A stretch of DNA of 64,000 nucleotides from Erythrobacter sp. SDW2 (lineage in GTDB: Bacteria; Pseudomonadota; Alphaproteobacteria; Sphingomonadales; Sphingomonadaceae). Positions 61,434-64,000 of the stretch are shown in pieces (the first letter of the stretch is position 1; each line of letters starts with the position of its first letter). The notes under the pieces were generated by a model, which did not search any database, was not told the origin of the DNA, and saw only the letters and a list, made by a program, of their open reading frames with translations. The stretch lies in the NCBI RefSeq assembly GCF_021431965.1, contig NZ_CP090370.1, forward strand, positions 2,108,001 to 2,172,000. The letters run 5' to 3'. The position numbers and the translations under genes were made by a program.

Positions 61434-62459
61434 ATGATGATTTCGAAGAAAATGAGCGCTGTCGCCATGCTTGGAGCGGCGGCGCTGATACTGACAGGGT
61501 GCATGCTCGCTCCTGGCAAGTTCACCTCCGAACTGGAACTGCAACGCGACGGGCGTTTCACCTATCGCTACGATGGCGAAATCTATCTCCTGGCCATGAG
61601 CCAGCTGGCAAAAGCAAGTCAGCGTTTTGGCGATGAGGAGAACGAGTTCATTGCCCAGCCCTGCTACGATGAGAGCTGGGAAGGCGAAGATAAGGTGGAA
61701 CCGCCCGCCGATGAAGCTCCAGCTGCCGAACTTTTCGCCGTGCCGATGGCCGCCTATATCCCCGCCGAACCGGTCATCATTGCGCCCGATGTCGCTGAAG
61801 AAGCGGTCGAAGACTACGAGGATGGCTACACCTTCACCGAGCGCGAATGCACCGAGGAAGAGCTGGCCGAGCAGCGCGCCGACTATGACGAGCGGATGGA
61901 GCTCAGGAAGAAGCAGGCCGAGCAGCAGGCACAGATGATGAATCTGTTCTTCGGCGGTCTGGACCCGTCCGACCCTGAATCCGCCGACGAGCTGGTCAAG
62001 CGGCTGAAGCGCCAGCGCGGCTGGAAGAGCGTCGAGCACCTCGGCAATGGGAAGTTCCAGGTCAGCTTCGAACTGACTGGCACCATGGGCCACGACTTTG
62101 TCTTCCCGACCTTCGAACGCTTCCCGATGAACAACTTCCTGCTCACGGCTGCCGTGCGCGAACCGGGCACCATCCGGATCGACGCTCCCGGGTTCGCTGT
62201 CCAGGGCGCCGAAGGTCCGATGGGCGGCATGATGTCGGGTATGCTCGGCGTAATGCAGATCTTCGGGGACGAGAAGGACAAGGCCGGGCTGGAGGATCTG
62301 CCCGAGCTCGATGGCACCTTTGCCATCATTACCAATGGCCGCATCATGGCCAACAACACCGACGAGGGCCCGGCGGACGTCGATGGGATGCAGCGGCTCG
62401 AATGGACCATCAACCCGCGCACACGCACCGCGCCGATGGCCCTGATCGCCCTCGACTGA
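61434..62459 (+). CDS. Hypothetical lipoprotein
   Basis: 341 residues. A lipoprotein signal peptide ends in LTGC (Cys23). The mature part opens with beta-rich GKFTSELELQRDGRFTYRYDGEIYLL, then a Pro/Glu-rich acidic middle, a charged helical stretch (EEELAEQRADYDERMELRKKQ) and a C-terminal beta domain. I do not recognise the family and assign no function. It sits 24 bp behind rlmB, so may share its transcript, and ends at a strong bidirectional terminator. Confidence 0.8.
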   Translation: MMISKKMSAVAMLGAAALILTGCMLAPGKFTSELELQRDGRFTYRYDGEIYLLAMSQLAKASQRFGDEENEFIAQPCYDESWEGEDKVEPPADEAPAAELFAVPMAAYIPAEPVIIAPDVAEEAVEDYEDGYTFTERECTEEELAEQRADYDERMELRKKQAEQQAQMMNLFFGGLDPSDPESADELVKRLKRQRGWKSVEHLGNGKFQVSFELTGTMGHDFVFPTFERFPMNNFLLTAAVREPGTIRIDAPGFAVQGAEGPMGGMMSGMLGVMQIFGDEKDKAGLEDLPELDGTFAIITNGRIMANNTDEGPADVDGMQRLEWTINPRTRTAPMALIALD

Positions 62460-62481
62460 TCCGGTCGGGCAACCACCTAGG

Positions 62482-62518
62482 AAAAACCCCGCCAACCGTG
62501 ATGGTTGGCGGGGTTTTT
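62482..62518. terminator. Bidirectional intrinsic terminator
   Basis: An 11-bp GC-rich stem (CCCCGCCAACC/GGTTGGCGGGG) with a 5-nt loop is flanked by AAAAA on the left and TTTTT on the right, so it can end both the lipoprotein transcript (plus) and hupB (minus). Confidence 0.95.
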
Positions 62519-62552
62519 GCTACCCGGCAAACTGCCCGGCAAGACGGTTGGT

Positions 62553-62825
62553 CTAGTTCACGGAATCCTTGAGCACCTTGCCAGCCTTGAACTTGGGCTG
62601 GTTGGAAGCCTTGATCGGCATCGGTTCGCCGGTGCGCGGGTTGCGGCCCATCGAAGCCTTCCGCTTGGCAACCGAGAAAGTGCCGAAACCGACCAGCCGC
62701 ACTTCGTCACCGTTCGACAGGGCCTTGGTGATGGAATCAAACACGCCCTCTACGGCGCTCGAGGCATCGCTCTTGGAAAGGCCGCTGGCGTCAGCGACGG
62801 CGCTGATCAGGTCATTCTTGTTCAT
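62553..62825 (-). CDS. hupB: DNA-binding protein HU
   Basis: 90 residues, the standard HU length, starting MNKNDLISAVADASGLSK, with the DNA-arm signature GFGTFSVAKRKASMGRNPRTG. It compacts and bends DNA. It is a single gene following lon on the same strand (lon ends at 62986), with a terminator between them. Confidence 0.97.
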   Translation of the reverse strand: MNKNDLISAVADASGLSKSDASSAVEGVFDSITKALSNGDEVRLVGFGTFSVAKRKASMGRNPRTGEPMPIKASNQPKFKAGKVLKDSVN

Positions 62826-62937
62826 GGATGGAAACCCCCTCGGTCGAATTTCGTCACGGGCGTGAATCGCCTCGTTCAAGACTTTCTATTTCACAAGTTT
62901 TTGCGTGGGCTGTCTAGGGACTTCTCAGCCAAAATTA

Positions 62938-62966
62938 CCCCGTTCGCCGCAAATCGGCGAACGGGG
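62938..62966 (-). terminator. Terminator hairpin after lon
   Basis: A perfect 12-bp stem (CCCCGTTCGCCG and complement) with a 5-nt loop lies about 20 bp after the lon stop, followed on the minus strand by TAATTTTGG. It separates lon from hupB. Confidence 0.8.
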
Positions 62967-62985
62967 CTTGGTATCGCCACCGGGA

Positions 62986-64000
62986 TCAGTGTGCCGTAGG
63001 GGAAGACGTGCCCCCGACTTCACTCGCCGCCGGCTGGCTGGCGAGATCGTCGGCTTCGCTCCATTCGATCGCTTCCGGCGGCTGCACCAGCGCCAGCTCC
63101 AGCACCTGGTCGACATGCGCAACAGGCACAATCTCCAACCCTTCCTTGATGTTGGCTGGAAGCTCGGCGAGGTCCTTCACATTCTCTTCCGGGATCAGCA
63201 CGGTCTTGATCCCGCCGCGCAAGGCGGCAAGCAGCTTCTCCTTGAGGCCACCAATCGCCAACACGCGGCCGCGCAACGTGACTTCGCCGGTCATCGCCAC
63301 ATCGGGCCGCACCGCGATCCCCGTCAGCGTCGAGACGATCGAAGTGACCATGCCGATCCCCGCACTCGGCCCATCCTTGGGCACCGCACCTTCAGGCAGG
63401 TGAATGTGGACGTTCTTGCGCTGGAACAGGTTCGGCTTGATGCCATATGCAGGCGCGCGCGCCTTGACGAAGCTGAAGGCCGCCGCGACGCTTTCGTTCA
63501 TCACCTGACCGAGCTTGCCGGTGGTTTTGATTTCGCCCTTGCCCGGCGTTGTCACGCTTTCGATGGTAAGCAGTTCGCCCCCGACCGAGGTCCAGGCGAG
63601 GCCTGTCACCGCGCCGACCTGCGCCTCAAGCTCGCTGACGCCATGCTTGAACTTTCGCACCCCGGCAAATTCGGCGAGGTTTTCGGGCGTGATGGTGACG
63701 CTCTCAACCTGCTTCTCCAGGATCTTGCGCAAGCTCTTGCGCGCCAGCCGGGCGATTTCGCGCTCCAGCGTGCGGACGCCTGCCTCACGGGTGTAGTAAC
63801 GGATCAGGTCACGCAGACCGTCCTCGGTCAGCTCGAACTCGCCTTCCTTCAGCCCATGCGCCTTGACCTGCTTGTCGATCAGGTGACGCTGGGCGATCTC
63901 GACCTTTTCGTCCTCGGTGTAGCCTTCCAGCCGGATGATCTCCATCCGGTCGAGCAACGGCTGCGGCAGGTTGAGACTGTTGGCGGTGCAGACGAACATC
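62986..64000 (-). CDS. lon: ATP-dependent protease Lon, C-terminal part (gene cut by window edge)
   Basis: The frame is open to the right edge, so the N-terminal substrate-binding domain and Walker A lie outside. Visible are the end of the AAA+ module (FVCTANSLNLPQPLLDRMEII, with the sensor-1 Asn), the lid, and the serine protease domain. Its dyad is Ser in KDGPSAGIG and Lys in GGLKEKLLAALRGG. It degrades misfolded and regulatory proteins. The order lon-hupB is widespread in proteobacteria. Confidence 0.97.
   Translation of the reverse strand, partial: MFVCTANSLNLPQPLLDRMEIIRLEGYTEDEKVEIAQRHLIDKQVKAHGLKEGEFELTEDGLRDLIRYYTREAGVRTLEREIARLARKSLRKILEKQVESVTITPENLAEFAGVRKFKHGVSELEAQVGAVTGLAWTSVGGELLTIESVTTPGKGEIKTTGKLGQVMNESVAAAFSFVKARAPAYGIKPNLFQRKNVHIHLPEGAVPKDGPSAGIGMVTSIVSTLTGIAVRPDVAMTGEVTLRGRVLAIGGLKEKLLAALRGGIKTVLIPEENVKDLAELPANIKEGLEIVPVAHVDQVLELALVQPPEAIEWSEADDLASQPAASEVGGTSSPTAH

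Noticed and set aside
1-64000. Mobile elements, CRISPR arrays and toxin-antitoxin pairs
   Set aside because: No transposase, integrase, regularly spaced repeats or recognisable toxin-antitoxin pair was found on either strand. The EVE and DksA-like genes are not in defence-like contexts.

Overview
The window is GC-rich, densely coded chromosomal DNA from an alphaproteobacterium, most likely a sphingomonad of the Erythrobacter/Porphyrobacter/Altererythrobacter type. The pointers are the protein flavour throughout, the tryptophan-halogenase/JmjC sugar-uptake locus, an alphaproteobacterial LexA box, ATGA/GTGA-coupled operons, sphingomonad-like palindromic intergenic repeats, and a bamA-skp-fabZ cluster without lpxD. 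I see no prophage, insertion sequence, CRISPR array, rRNA or plasmid function. Three tRNA genes are present (Met-CAT, His-GTG, Tyr-GTA). Both edges cut a gene: a tryptophan halogenase on the left and lon on the right.

Layout. 1-8.5 kb: an accessory carbohydrate locus. It holds two flavin-dependent tryptophan halogenases, a halogenase-like protein that has lost its catalytic motifs, a JmjC/cupin-8 protein, a sugar-porter MFS permease and a 2,5-dioxovalerate dehydrogenase. The permease operon and the dehydrogenase diverge from a LacI-type palindrome. 8.5-15.7 kb: tRNA-Met, a 2H phosphoesterase, mltG, fabF, acpP, a DUF2383-like stress protein, aspS and rnd. 15.8-20.5 kb: PepSY membrane protein and TonB receptor, a 45-bp perfect palindrome, oxyR, and a PilZ protein. 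20.5-32.7 kb: pgsA, an LplT-like permease, a TPP enzyme, an EVE protein, GGDEF-EAL, dapF-mtaB-ftsY, yciB and kup. 32.8-37.7 kb: cytochrome c maturation operon ccmCDEFGHI. 37.7-40.9 kb: a Leu/Phe/Val-type dehydrogenase, tRNA-His, a P4H-like oxygenase/DksA-like/MOSC operon and rpmE. 41.2-55.1 kb: the translation and envelope supercluster rpsB-tsf-pyrH-frr-uppS-cdsA-dxr-rseP-bamA-skp-fabZ on the minus strand, interrupted between tsf and pyrH by three hydrolase genes. 55.3-64 kb: a small SOS-box gene, a FabH-like/psd/pssA lipid operon, a GH42 beta-galactosidase, tRNA-Tyr, rlmB, an orphan lipoprotein, hupB and lon.

Most striking points. (1) A perfect GAAC-N7-GAAC LexA box lies on a promoter-like sequence ahead of an unrecognised 78-residue single-pass membrane protein, which may be an SOS-induced inner-membrane effector. 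(2) The left-edge sugar/halogenase locus pairs intact halogenases with a co-operonic degenerate paralogue under a probable LacI-family operator. (3) A perfect 20-bp inverted repeat with a Fur-like core sits between an iron-uptake pair and oxyR. (4) The missing lpxD in the bamA-skp-fabZ cluster fits the sphingomonad replacement of lipopolysaccharide by glycosphingolipid. All functional calls come from reading the sequence and from family knowledge; no database search was run.
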